A stretch of 64,000 bases of DNA, from contig CALGIG010000029.1 of the NCBI GenBank assembly GCA_937915865.1, positions 43,048 through 107,047 on the forward strand, read 5' to 3'. The notes beneath the pieces are model-generated. The model had not been told where the DNA came from and did not search any database. It saw only the letters and a list, made by a program, of their open reading frames with translations. Source of the DNA: an uncultured Prolixibacteraceae bacterium. Its GTDB lineage: Bacteria > Bacteroidota > Bacteroidia > Bacteroidales > Prolixibacteraceae. Below, piece by piece: positions 26,860 through 36,133 of the stretch. Made by a program: the position numbers and the translations under genes. The number at the start of each line of letters is the position of its first letter. Within the stretch, counting starts at the first letter, position 1.

Positions 26860-27609
26860 TTATCGTTTTATATCGATGGAGTAGGTAAATTTTTCAGCAA
26901 TATAAAATCCAATGTTGTATTCAATTGGACGGTTGCCCTGGTCGGAAACGAAGCGCTCGCGTACCAGGATAGGTTCTCCTGATTTAATTTTCAATCGTTT
27001 GGCTGTAATTGCCGAAGCAGCTTTGGCCCGGATTCGCTCACGGGAAATAGAAGGAACAATATGGTAATCCTGCTCAATAATGTCGTACAGCGGTCGGGTG
27101 AAATCTTCTTTGCCAGTCATCTCAATACGCGGATGAAAATAGCTTTCGAAGTAAACGAAAGGACCATCGGCAAAACCTCTCAACCGGGCCAGACACAAGA
27201 TTTCTGTTCCTTCAGGAATTTGCATGAATGAGGCTGTTTTTTCTTCGGCTTTCACCCAGCGTGTTTCAATCAGGAAATTGACAAACTCAATTCCTTTTTC
27301 CGACATTTCCTGGGTAAAACTGTGCCAGCTGTCGAGGTTCGTGGTGACTGTTTTTTCCGAAACTTTAGTGCCGACGCCCTTCTTTCTGATTAATAATCCT
27401 TCATATTCCAGTTTATTTGTTGCCTGGCGGATCGTGTTGCGCGAAATGCCAAGCCGTTTGGCCAGTTCAATTTCTTTAGGAAGAAATCCACCGCTTTGGT
27501 ATTCCGGAAGTTCAAGCATTTTCCGTAGCAATTCTTCCACCTGGTAGTGCAGGGGCACCGGACTGTTGTGATCAATTTTTAATTCCATTTTGTTCAAATG
27601 TTCAGACAT
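26860..27609 (-). CDS. GntR-family (HutC/UTRA) transcriptional regulator
   Basis: A 249-residue regulator. The N-terminal GntR winged helix (about 15-80) contains LAKRLGISRNTIRQATNKLE and YEGLLIRKKGVGTKV. The C-terminal UTRA effector domain (about 100-245) contains ILCLARLRGFADGPFVYFES and ISRERIRAKAAS, ending in PIEYNIGFYIAEKF. UTRA proteins commonly bind a sugar phosphate. As first gene of the mannosidase unit, 3 bp from the kinase, it most likely represses this operon until a sugar phosphate accumulates; the operator is not identified. On the coding strand TTTCTTTG precedes the start closely. Confidence 0.92.
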   Translation of the reverse strand: MSEHLNKMELKIDHNSPVPLHYQVEELLRKMLELPEYQSGGFLPKEIELAKRLGISRNTIRQATNKLEYEGLLIRKKGVGTKVSEKTVTTNLDSWHSFTQEMSEKGIEFVNFLIETRWVKAEEKTASFMQIPEGTEILCLARLRGFADGPFVYFESYFHPRIEMTGKEDFTRPLYDIIEQDYHIVPSISRERIRAKAASAITAKRLKIKSGEPILVRERFVSDQGNRPIEYNIGFYIAEKFTYSIDIKR

Positions 27610-27912
27610 ACAAAGAAAGAAAATATTTTTTTACCAGGAGGCTATTCTGCAACATGAAATAGCCATCTCGCCTTAGGCTTGACAAACCGAAAATGAATTG
27701 GAGCGAAGCGGAAATCCGCGAAGCGAATAAATGGCTATTCCATTTCGGTGTGACATTCAAAAATAAAAAATGCTAATGCGCAGATTTTAAGGCGTTAAAC
27801 AAAAATTTATACACATGAAAAAAGAAAGAATAGCCAGCAAGTGATTTGATTCTTTTAGTCAGCGAGTGACTTTAAGTCACCCACTGACTAAAATGGATGC
27901 TTAATCGGATAT
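27610..27912. other. 303-bp intergenic region with inverted repeats
   Basis: No gene is seen between gntR and the GH29 gene (both minus strand). It holds an imperfect pair GAAATAGCCAT (27656-27666) and ATGGCTATTCC (27731-27741) that would close a 75-bp loop, and further right the 41-bp palindrome at 27853-27893. It must contain the gntR promoter and the end of the GH29 transcript. Confidence 0.5.
27853..27893. repeat. 41-bp near-perfect palindrome
   Basis: The arms TTTTAGTCAGCGAGTGACTT and AAGTCACCCACTGACTAAAA match at 18 of 20 positions around a single T. It begins 20 bp after the GH29 stop codon, so it may end that transcript or be a dispersed repeat. Confidence 0.7.
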
Positions 27913-29358
27913 TTATTTAGCTACCTGTGAGATATGGAATACCACTGCGTATTTCGACGGCAATGTTTTTCCTAAACTTGCCGGAACCTCTATTTTGAAT
28001 CCGTCGCCATCGGCTTTCCATCTCAAAGAGCTTCCTTTTTTGCCCATCATGCTTATTTTCGCGTTTTTGGTTGGAACAATTCCTTTTACCTGAATGGTTG
28101 TCGGAAGCTTTTCGTTATCAGCCAACAAATAGATGGTATTGGCCGAACCGTCTTTCCCGCGGGTGAAACGCAGTTGTCCGTCATAGTATGGGGCAATGGT
28201 ACGTGTATTGTAAATAGCATCTCCATTTATTTTTAACCAGGCGCCAATTTCTTCCAGACGGCTGTAAGCCTCGTCGTACCAGGTTCCATCGGGGCCAGGT
28301 CCAATATTTAGTAGCAAATTTCCGCCTTTAGCCACAATGTCGGTCAACATGTGGATTACTTTGCGGGTTTCCATCATTTTAGCATCATAAGAGAATGACC
28401 AGCCACCACCCAAAATCATACACGATTCCCACGGATAAGGCAACATTTTATCTGGAACCTGATTCTCAGGAGTCAGGTAATTTTGATTTTTCCCTTCTAC
28501 AGCACGGTCAACCACAATACAATCGGGTTGTTTCGAGCGGATTTTGTCAACCAGTTCGTCCATTTTTATGTCCTGATCGTAGTATTTCTTCACTTGAAAA
28601 CCCTTTACTTCTGGAGCTTTTCCCTGATCGGGATGTTTTTGCACCCAGCCTCCGTCAAACCACATCAGATCAATCTTCCCGTAGTTCGAGCAGATTTCCA
28701 TCACCTGGTTGTGCGTATAATTCACAAAGTTGTTCCACTTTTCAGGATAAGCAGCCGGGTCGTAGTTTACGTTCCTGTCAAATGGTGGAAATTGCGGCCA
28801 CCAATATTCGGGGCAGTGCCAGTCGGGTTTCGAAAAATATGCGCCAATCCACAGTCCCTCGTTGCGGAAAGCGTTGAAAATCTCTTTGGTCACATCGGCT
28901 TTGGGGTTGGTGCGGAACGGGCAGTCTTTGCCTGTAATTTTGTAGTCGGTATATTTGGTGTCGAACATACAAAAGCCATCGTGATGTTTGGTGGTAAAAA
29001 CTAAGTATTTCATCCCGGCATTTTTAGCAGCCTTAGCCCATTTTTCAGGATCAAATTTGGTCGGATTGAAAGTTTTTCCCAGGTTTTCGTATTGTTTTTT
29101 GTAATGGAAATAGTCTTTCACTGTATCTGGCACACACCAGCCTTCGTCTTCGGGGCAAATCGACCATGATTCAACTATTCCCCACTGGCTGTATGGTCCC
29201 CAGTGCATAAGTAAACCAAATTTGATGTCCTGCCATTGGTCGATTCGTTGCTGAATACGTGGATTGGGATCGGGAATGTAAGTTTGACCTTCGTGTTGAG
29301 CCGAAACTTTTAGGGCCAAGAGAGCCAGAAACAGAAAAAGAGTTTTGATTGATTTCAT
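27913..29358 (-). CDS. glycoside hydrolase family 29 alpha-L-fucosidase
   Basis: 481 residues from the ATG at 29356-29358, with signal peptide MKSIKTLFLFLALLALKVSA; the longer reading to 29451 lacks a sensible N-terminus. GH29 landmarks are RIDQWQDIKFGLLMHWGPYS, MKYLVFTTKHHDGFCMFDT and the nucleophile segment GKIDLMWFDGGW. NLLLNIGPGPDGTW follows, and a short C-terminal beta domain finishes the protein. The enzyme retains configuration and releases terminal L-fucose. It is divergent from the GH20 gene, and both fit trimming of fucosylated, GlcNAc-bearing glycans. Confidence 0.95.
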   Translation of the reverse strand: MKSIKTLFLFLALLALKVSAQHEGQTYIPDPNPRIQQRIDQWQDIKFGLLMHWGPYSQWGIVESWSICPEDEGWCVPDTVKDYFHYKKQYENLGKTFNPTKFDPEKWAKAAKNAGMKYLVFTTKHHDGFCMFDTKYTDYKITGKDCPFRTNPKADVTKEIFNAFRNEGLWIGAYFSKPDWHCPEYWWPQFPPFDRNVNYDPAAYPEKWNNFVNYTHNQVMEICSNYGKIDLMWFDGGWVQKHPDQGKAPEVKGFQVKKYYDQDIKMDELVDKIRSKQPDCIVVDRAVEGKNQNYLTPENQVPDKMLPYPWESCMILGGGWSFSYDAKMMETRKVIHMLTDIVAKGGNLLLNIGPGPDGTWYDEAYSRLEEIGAWLKINGDAIYNTRTIAPYYDGQLRFTRGKDGSANTIYLLADNEKLPTTIQVKGIVPTKNAKISMMGKKGSSLRWKADGDGFKIEVPASLGKTLPSKYAVVFHISQVAK

Positions 29359-29622
29359 CCGAAAATAATTTGTTTTTAAGTTGCCGCATGGAATTCGCAT
29401 ACCATTATTTTCACGCCTGTTCGTGTTTTTGCGAAAACATGCTCGTTTCATATTATTTTGTTTATTGTAGAATTTACTGAATTCAAAAATAGGATTTAGA
29501 AAATAAAAACAGATAACTTTTTAAATTTTTTCAAAAACTTCGATCAGGTTTTGTCAATTTAAAATTATTCAAATGAGAATTTATTTTATCTTGGGGGTTG
29601 CTAAAACAAATCAAACCAAGAT

Positions 29623-31968
29623 ATGAAGAAGTTATTTGCAGTATTTTTTATTTTGCTGGGAAGCATTGCTTTTTTCGGTTGCAAGCCCAACAGAAGTTTC
29701 ACCGAAAGTGAGATTGCTCTGATCCCTCAGGTTCAGAAAATGACCCTGGGACAGTCGTCGTTTAAGTTTACTAAAAACACTAAGTTTGTTGTTGAGAGCG
29801 TTGATCAGGAGGTGATTGCGGGAAAATTTGCCAGTCTCTTTGAAAAATCTGCTGGTTGGAAGCCGCAGGTAGTTGTTGGTGGAAATGAAGGTTCAAACCA
29901 GGTTTACTTTAAAACCGACCAGGTTATGGGGCCCGAAGCCTATTCTGTCGAGGTTAAGCAAAACAGGATTGAAATTAAGGCTTCAAAACCGGCAGGATTC
30001 TTTTATGCCACGCAAACTATTCGGCAACTGCTTCCGGCTGAAATAGAAAGTCAGCAAAAGCAGGCGAATATCGAATGGCTGGTTCCTGTGGTAACCATTA
30101 ATGACAGTCCGGCATTCAAATGGCGTGGTTTTATGCTCGATGTTTCGCGTCACTTCTTCCCGAAGGAAGATGTTCTGAGAATGATTGACAATTTATCGAT
30201 ACACAAAATAAATACCCTTCACCTGCATTTAGTCGATGATCAGGGATGGAGAATCGAAATCAAGAAATATCCAAAACTGACTTCTGTCGGCGCCTGGCGA
30301 GTCGATCACGAAGACATGCCTTGGGGTAGTCGTCCGGCACAGGAACCCGGCGAAAAAGCAACTTACGGAGGCTTTTATACGCAGGCTGATATCAAGGAAA
30401 TTGTGGATTATGCCCAATCTCATTTCATCAATGTGGTTCCCGAAATTGAAATGCCAGCCCACGTGATGTCTGCTCTTGCTGCATATCCGCAGTTTTCGTG
30501 TAAAGGGAAACCACTCACTGTTCCTCCGGGTGGGGTTTGGCCCATTACCGATATTTATTGTGCCGGAAACGATTCAACGTTCTTGTTCCTTCAGGATGTT
30601 TTATCTGAGGTGATCGATTTATTTCCATCGAAATATATCCATGTAGGTGGTGACGAGGCTACTAAAACAGAATGGGAAAAATGCCCTAAATGCAAAAAAC
30701 GAATCAAAGATGAAAAACTAAAAAATGTTGGCGAGTTGCAAAGCTATTTCATGAAACGGATGGAAAAATTCATCAACTCAAAAGGTAAGATTTTGCTGGG
30801 TTGGGACGAAATTCTGGAAGGTGGCTTGCCAGCCGAAGCTACTGTAATGAGCTGGCGCGGCTTTCAGGGTGGAATTGAAGCAGCTAACCAGGGACATGAT
30901 GTAGTGATGACACCAACTTCGGATTGTTATTTCGACTATTACCAGGGACCGATGGATCAGGAACCTCTGGCTATTGGCGGTTACCTGCCTTTAAGTAAAG
31001 TGTATAATTTCAATCCGATTGCTCCGGAAATCAGCGCTGAAGGCGCTAAACACATCCTGGGCGGGCAGGCCAATTTGTGGACAGAATTTGTTCCTTCGTT
31101 CATACATTTGGAATATATGACTTTTCCTCGGATTGCTGCGATGGCTGAAGCAGTCTGGAGCCCAAAAGAAGTTAAAAACTGGGATGATTTTTCGCGGCGG
31201 ATCAAGTTATTCATGAAACGTTACGATCAATTAGGTATCAATTATGCCAAAAGTGGATTTAAAGTATCGGCCACGCCCGAATTCGATGCGCAGAAAAAAC
31301 AATTGACTGTTGCTCTAAAAAGTGAAATTTCAGGAGGTGAAATACATTATACTATCGATGGAAGTGAACCAACTGCCAGTTCTCCAATTTACAAAGAGCC
31401 GGTTGTAATAACTCAAACAGCCACTTTAAAAGCAATAACAGTAATTGATGGAAAGCCAAACAGCAATGTTCTGGTCCAATCGTTCAATATCAACAAAGCA
31501 ACTGTAAAACCTGTGAAATATGCTTCTCAGTACAGCGACAGTTATAAGGGTTCGGGCGAATACACGCTGGTAAATGGTGTACACGGAACAACGAATCACT
31601 CTGATGGCGAATGGCAAGGCTGGGAAGGCAAAAATATGGATGTAGTTATTGATCTTCAGCAACAAACCGATGTGAGCAAAATTTCTATAAGTGCATTGCA
31701 GAATTCAGGTGCATGGATATTTTTTCCGAAAAAGGTTGAATTCTTTGTTTCGGCTGACGGAGCCAGGTTCCAAAAAGTTGGTGAAGTGGTGACCGATGTT
31801 GATCCGCTTTCGAAAGACAGACAGATAAAAGAATACTCGGTAAGTTTTGTCCCGGTAAAAGCCGGTTTTGTAAAAGTAATAGCAACCAGTTTGGGTAAGG
31901 CGCCTAAAGGTCATCAGGGAGCAGGCGATAACGCATGGTTGTTTGTCGATGAAATTGCGGTTGAATAA
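29623..31968 (+). CDS. glycoside hydrolase family 20 beta-N-acetylhexosaminidase (lipoprotein)
   Basis: A 781-residue lipoprotein (lipobox AFFGC near residue 20). An N-terminal GH20b domain (about 35-150) precedes the catalytic barrel (about 155-520), which carries WRGFMLDVSRHFFPKEDVL, LHLHLVDDQGWRIEIKKYP and the catalytic Asp-Glu pair in HVGGDEATKTEW (about residues 344-345). A chitobiase-like C-terminal Ig domain (about 535-620) and an F5/8-type carbohydrate-binding domain (about 640-781) follow. It removes terminal GlcNAc/GalNAc by substrate-assisted catalysis. The lipid anchor suggests action at the outer membrane. Its end is marked by a long terminator hairpin. Confidence 0.95.
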   Translation: MKKLFAVFFILLGSIAFFGCKPNRSFTESEIALIPQVQKMTLGQSSFKFTKNTKFVVESVDQEVIAGKFASLFEKSAGWKPQVVVGGNEGSNQVYFKTDQVMGPEAYSVEVKQNRIEIKASKPAGFFYATQTIRQLLPAEIESQQKQANIEWLVPVVTINDSPAFKWRGFMLDVSRHFFPKEDVLRMIDNLSIHKINTLHLHLVDDQGWRIEIKKYPKLTSVGAWRVDHEDMPWGSRPAQEPGEKATYGGFYTQADIKEIVDYAQSHFINVVPEIEMPAHVMSALAAYPQFSCKGKPLTVPPGGVWPITDIYCAGNDSTFLFLQDVLSEVIDLFPSKYIHVGGDEATKTEWEKCPKCKKRIKDEKLKNVGELQSYFMKRMEKFINSKGKILLGWDEILEGGLPAEATVMSWRGFQGGIEAANQGHDVVMTPTSDCYFDYYQGPMDQEPLAIGGYLPLSKVYNFNPIAPEISAEGAKHILGGQANLWTEFVPSFIHLEYMTFPRIAAMAEAVWSPKEVKNWDDFSRRIKLFMKRYDQLGINYAKSGFKVSATPEFDAQKKQLTVALKSEISGGEIHYTIDGSEPTASSPIYKEPVVITQTATLKAITVIDGKPNSNVLVQSFNINKATVKPVKYASQYSDSYKGSGEYTLVNGVHGTTNHSDGEWQGWEGKNMDVVIDLQQQTDVSKISISALQNSGAWIFFPKKVEFFVSADGARFQKVGEVVTDVDPLSKDRQIKEYSVSFVPVKAGFVKVIATSLGKAPKGHQGAGDNAWLFVDEIAVE

Positions 31969-31981
31969 AACCGGGCAAAGG

Positions 31982-32026
31982 GAGAATGGAGAAAGGAACT
32001 TACGTTCTTTTCTCCATTCTCTTTTT
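31982..32026. terminator. bidirectional terminator between GH20 and DUF5916 genes
   Basis: An 18-bp stem (GAGAATGGAGAAAGGAAC with its near-perfect complement, 31982-32021) closes a TTAC loop, followed by a short T-run. It serves two convergent genes. Confidence 0.8.
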
Positions 32027-34654
32027 CTACAGCGAGAACCAATAACTTAGTTTTACCAGGAAGATGTTGACTGGCTTCACATGGCGAAGGTCTCCCATTG
32101 CATCGCTAACAGATGATTTGTATTGATTTTGCCAGTTGGTCCGTTCGTTGCTCCACACAAAATACAATTGCGATCCGGGTTTATATTCCCAACGGAAAAC
32201 GAGATTGCTGCGGAATTGGTTAAATGTAAAATCAGGATTATTTACGGTATAGGCTGGGGTAGTACTTGTTGCCTGTACCTGGTAAATATTATTAACAAGT
32301 TGGGCATTAAGGTATTTAAACCGGTCGGAATAATAGGTTGCTTTTGCATTAGTAACTTCCTTTAGTCCAGAATACCTTCCAATCGAGGCAAACGGACTTC
32401 CATAATATTGAATCGATAAATCAGGAGTAATGTTGTAATCTATCCTGAATGTGGCTCCCAGTGTTTTTTGGTTCAGGTGGGCTAAAATGTATTTGGTTCC
32501 GGTGCTTAAAACTTTGGTGTCAACGTATTGCAGGTTGTCCATGTTTTCAGAATAATTTATGCTGGCCGAAAGTTTCAAAACATTGTAAGGAATAACTGTT
32601 GCTGTTGACTCCACAAACGAATAGCGCGAATTATTGTTTCCTGAATTAGAATGGATAGCCGATAAATTGACAAAGAATTTTTTCGAAAGATCGGAATTCA
32701 TTGCCAGAGTTCCTTTCCAGAGTGCAGGCATAAGCATCGATTCGCCTCCCCTGAGAATGTTGTTATCCAGCCCTTCATTCATGTAATTGAGTGTTGGAGC
32801 AATCTTCCATCGATTTTTGAATTCGAAGCTAGAGGTGAAAGTGAAAATTGAGTACAAATAATTGGGCCCAAAATCCCAGTTGTTGTTTTGTGACAAGGCT
32901 ACAGAATAGGTCCGAAAAATTGACACCGGCTTATTCACAAAATAGGAAATTTCGTTTTGTTGGGTTATCATGTCAGCTTTTTGCATATACCCAATATCAT
33001 TCAAGTCGAGGCCTGGCGAGCGCCAGCTAATTTCGGTCGAATAGCGCCATAAACCTTTGCTGCCTTTCCCTATTTTTATTTTTCCACCCTGGCCTGATAG
33101 TGAAGTACGGTTAGGATCGTATTTGATATGGCTGGCATCAGGTCGTTGATAATAACGGGCCGAGGCCAATTGCAGGTTTTGAATAGCTGTGGCGCTACCG
33201 TTAATTGTACTACCAATAATTTTTGTGTCGATATAAAATTCTTTGTCGTGCCATTGATGCAACAAATCAAACCCTCCGGAAAACGAATTTTGGTTCATAA
33301 ATTTGAGGTACGAATCGTTAATAAAGCGGTTGGTCGCGGTGAAAATACCTCCCAAAACAGTGGTCCCCTGGTTAAAGTCCTGCTGGATGCGGCCAACAGT
33401 AAAGCTTGTAAGCGGTTCAACCCGTAGTTTACTTTTGTCTCCATTGGTCGATAGTTCGGCTTTTTCGCCGGCAGTCATACTTTGCAGAATGCCCAACGCC
33501 AGTCCTTTTTTACTTTTTCCACTGATCTTTACAGCGCTCAGAATAGAAGTATTGTCGGGGTAATCGAGATATTGCCTGCTATTTAGTTCGGGGTAATATG
33601 TGGGCGCTTGTCCAATACGTCTGGTATAGAACATTTTATCGTCGCCGAGGTCGAAATTGAAAATATTTTTCCCTTCAAGAAAGAACGGACGTTTTTCTTC
33701 GTAAAAAGTCTCAAAGGCCGTAAGGTTCATTACTGAAGGGTCGGACTCAACCTGCCCGAAGTCGGGATTAATTGTAAAGTCGGCTGTGAAATTGCTCGAA
33801 AGTCCAATTTTGGCGTCGAGTCCGATATTCCCGAGCCACGAATGGCCGTTTTTTGCAAAAGGGTTATCCGGTATTTTTTCAAATGTTTTTAATTTGCCAA
33901 CAGCATAAGGCATTATTTCAATGCGGCGCGATTTTGGAAGGTTGTTAATGCCATTCAATTCACCAAAAGCATAAAGAATTCCTGGCCCGGTAAGCGATTG
34001 CGGTTCCCAGTCACTTTCTTCCGAGAGACGGTCGATCCAACGCCAAACATGCATTCCCCAAACTTGTTCATTGTCTTTACTGTAACGTAGTTGGCTTAAC
34101 GGAATTTCGTATTCAGCAACCCAGGCCGAATCTTCAAGCCCGGTTTTTACCCGCCATACGGCATTCCAGTTCATATCATAAGCAAATGGGTTAATGTCAA
34201 TCAGGTCAACCTTCTGGCCAGCAGCTGTAACTGTAAATTCAAACCCCGTACGATGATCATGATAGCTATCGAATGCGATACCTGCAGCGTCGCCTATTAT
34301 TTCGTCGCGCCGGCCAAGTTTTCGTGAAATTTTCTTAGGTTCACTATCATAAGCCCGAATGGCAAAATAGAGGTTTTTGTCGTCGTATAGTAGCTTTATT
34401 TCAGTTAACTGGCTGGGTTTAGCTCCTTCTTTGGGAATCCATTGGGTGAAATTTCCTGCCCAAACCCCTGTTTTCCAACATTCGTCGTCGAGTTTTCCAT
34501 CGATAACTGGTTTGGGGGTTGTCAAACGTGTTGTTGTGTAAATCCTGGATGGTTTTTTGGGTTGGTTAATAGAGTCTTTGGCTGACGGAGAAGCTTTTCC
34601 CAGGGACAATATAAAAAAGCAAAACAGGAGGACGAAGATAGTTCTCAGATACAT
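32027..34654 (-). CDS. CBM9-like / DUF5916 outer-membrane beta-barrel protein
   Basis: An 875-residue exported protein with a signal peptide at 1-22. Residues 40-230 look like a family 9 carbohydrate-binding module (PVIDGKLDDECWKTGVWAGN, LLYDDKNLYFAIRAYDSEPK). The rest is DUF5916 (AYDMNWNAVWRVKTGLEDSA, FEERPFFLEG-type FYEEKRPFFLEGKNIF). A long tail of alternating hydrophobic strands ends KLSYWFSL, as in outer-membrane barrels. The family is common in Bacteroidota and unassigned; a role in glycan handling is suggested only by the CBM9 part and the neighbours. It is divergent from fecR. Confidence 0.88.
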   Translation of the reverse strand: MYLRTIFVLLFCFFILSLGKASPSAKDSINQPKKPSRIYTTTRLTTPKPVIDGKLDDECWKTGVWAGNFTQWIPKEGAKPSQLTEIKLLYDDKNLYFAIRAYDSEPKKISRKLGRRDEIIGDAAGIAFDSYHDHRTGFEFTVTAAGQKVDLIDINPFAYDMNWNAVWRVKTGLEDSAWVAEYEIPLSQLRYSKDNEQVWGMHVWRWIDRLSEESDWEPQSLTGPGILYAFGELNGINNLPKSRRIEIMPYAVGKLKTFEKIPDNPFAKNGHSWLGNIGLDAKIGLSSNFTADFTINPDFGQVESDPSVMNLTAFETFYEEKRPFFLEGKNIFNFDLGDDKMFYTRRIGQAPTYYPELNSRQYLDYPDNTSILSAVKISGKSKKGLALGILQSMTAGEKAELSTNGDKSKLRVEPLTSFTVGRIQQDFNQGTTVLGGIFTATNRFINDSYLKFMNQNSFSGGFDLLHQWHDKEFYIDTKIIGSTINGSATAIQNLQLASARYYQRPDASHIKYDPNRTSLSGQGGKIKIGKGSKGLWRYSTEISWRSPGLDLNDIGYMQKADMITQQNEISYFVNKPVSIFRTYSVALSQNNNWDFGPNYLYSIFTFTSSFEFKNRWKIAPTLNYMNEGLDNNILRGGESMLMPALWKGTLAMNSDLSKKFFVNLSAIHSNSGNNNSRYSFVESTATVIPYNVLKLSASINYSENMDNLQYVDTKVLSTGTKYILAHLNQKTLGATFRIDYNITPDLSIQYYGSPFASIGRYSGLKEVTNAKATYYSDRFKYLNAQLVNNIYQVQATSTTPAYTVNNPDFTFNQFRSNLVFRWEYKPGSQLYFVWSNERTNWQNQYKSSVSDAMGDLRHVKPVNIFLVKLSYWFSL

Positions 34655-34964
34655 TAGGTTAAGTTTAGAGTTTTCAATCGGGTTAAAATAGTATTTAATT
34701 GTGTAATGTACAAAAAGACAATCAATGATCTATTCCACCCTAATCTGAAGTAAATATAGTTTGAAGAAGAATCTGATTTATGGACAAAAGTTCAAAATTT
34801 AATCTATATCAGAAAATTAGCCAGCGATTTTAACTGTCGGAGAGGCGAAAAGCATAAGTTTCTCATAAAAAGGAAATTTTTTTATGAGATTTTCAGGTGT
34901 TGTGTGTATAACTATTTAGAAAGACAAAAAGATCGATTGCCAACGATTTAAAAACAGAGCCCAC
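34655..34964. other. 310-bp divergent promoter region
   Basis: No gene is seen. The region separates the DUF5916 gene (minus) from fecR (plus) and must hold both promoters. The only strong structure is the inverted repeat at 34861-34889, about 75 bp before fecR. Confidence 0.6.
34861..34889. promoter_or_regulatory. inverted repeat upstream of fecR
   Basis: Perfect 11-bp arms TCTCATAAAAA and TTTTTATGAGA flank a 7-base centre. It could be an operator or a transcript hairpin between divergent genes. Confidence 0.5.
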
Positions 34965-36023
34965 ATGCTGGATAAAAGAAAGATAGAATTATTGAAAAAA
35001 TATGAAACTGATTTGGCTGATCCGGAGGATTTAAAACAGATTGAACAGATTTTTTCTCAGGAGAATCCAGATTCGGAATTGTATGAATATCTTGAAAATA
35101 AATGGCATGACTTGGTTGATAATCAATGTGTCGATGAAGAAAAATTGAAGTTAATACAAAACGATATACACGAGATCATTTTAAAATATGAACTCGAAAG
35201 GAGAAACAGGCTGGTTCATAAATTAGTGATCGGCTACATGAAAGTAGCCGCTGCACTTTTACTCCCACTGATTATCACTAACATCTTCTTTTTCGTAAAT
35301 AAATATGACCAGCCTGTTGCTCCTTCCAAAGATAAAATTGTTTCTGAAAACATTCATGCCCCTTTAGGTTCAAGGGTTTCTTTTGAGTTGCCTGATGGAA
35401 CTTCGGGATGGCTGAATAGCGGGTCTGATCTCATTTATAGTGTGCCATTTTCTCAAAACCGGAAGGTTAGTTTGAAAGGCGAAGCCTGGTTCGATGTGAA
35501 AAAAGACAGTCTAAATCCATTTGAAATAAATGCAGGGAACTCATTGGTAAGAGTACTTGGAACGAGTTTTAACCTTTGTGCCTACGACGATCAAAAATAT
35601 GTGGAACTGGTGCTGCAAAAAGGCAAGGTTGAGTTTATCGCCAATGAAAAGAGAGTTGAAATTGCTCCAGATGAAAGAATCGTTTTTAACGAAAAGAAAA
35701 TAGCTTTAACCAAAGTAGATCCTGAAAAATACAAAGCATGGACCAAAGGAAAACTTATTTTCAGGGGTGATAATATGAAGGAAGTTGCCCGCCGAATTTC
35801 CCGCTGGTATAATGTCGATGTGGTTTTGTCGAGCAGCGAATTGGAAAAGTTCTCATTCAGGGGAACATTTGAAGACGATTCATTGCCCGAAGTCCTTAAA
35901 TTACTTAGCATGACATCGCCAATTACCTACCAGATTGTGCCCCGGATTCAAAATACCGATGGAACTTATCGAAAAGAAAAGGTTGTTATTTATACCCGAA
36001 AAACTTTAACTAATTCTAACTAA
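34965..36023 (+). CDS. FecR-family anti-sigma factor
   Basis: This 352-residue inner-membrane protein has a cytoplasmic N-terminal segment (about 1-85) that binds the sigma factor. One membrane span follows at about 88-108 (VAAALLLPLIITNIFFFV). The periplasmic FecR domain contains NIHAPLGSRVSFELPDGTSG, WLNSGSDLIYSVPF and KGEAWFDVKKD. A C-terminal DUF4974/STN-like part ends the protein (FRGDNMKEVARRISRWYNVD). In this system the periplasmic part reads the STN domain of a substrate-loaded SusC. The next gene is exactly such a SusC. The partner sigma is probably the ECF gene at 41.7 kb, placed unusually after susD. Confidence 0.95.
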   Translation: MLDKRKIELLKKYETDLADPEDLKQIEQIFSQENPDSELYEYLENKWHDLVDNQCVDEEKLKLIQNDIHEIILKYELERRNRLVHKLVIGYMKVAAALLLPLIITNIFFFVNKYDQPVAPSKDKIVSENIHAPLGSRVSFELPDGTSGWLNSGSDLIYSVPFSQNRKVSLKGEAWFDVKKDSLNPFEINAGNSLVRVLGTSFNLCAYDDQKYVELVLQKGKVEFIANEKRVEIAPDERIVFNEKKIALTKVDPEKYKAWTKGKLIFRGDNMKEVARRISRWYNVDVVLSSSELEKFSFRGTFEDDSLPEVLKLLSMTSPITYQIVPRIQNTDGTYRKEKVVIYTRKTLTNSN

Positions 36024-36057
36024 CTTATGAATGCTATGAATACTACGTAAAGAAAAA

Positions 36058-36083
36058 GAGGAAATCGCGCCAACGGTTTCCTC
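36058..36083 (+). other. hairpin in fecR-susC spacer
   Basis: A 10-bp stem (GAGGAAATCG with CGGTTTCCTC, one G-U) closes a 6-base loop, 50 bp before susC. No T-run follows directly. It could attenuate or protect the susC transcript. Confidence 0.5.
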
Positions 36084-36133
36084 GAAAAGTCATCTTTTCA
36101 GAATCTTTTTACTAATTTAAACACTGTAAATTT

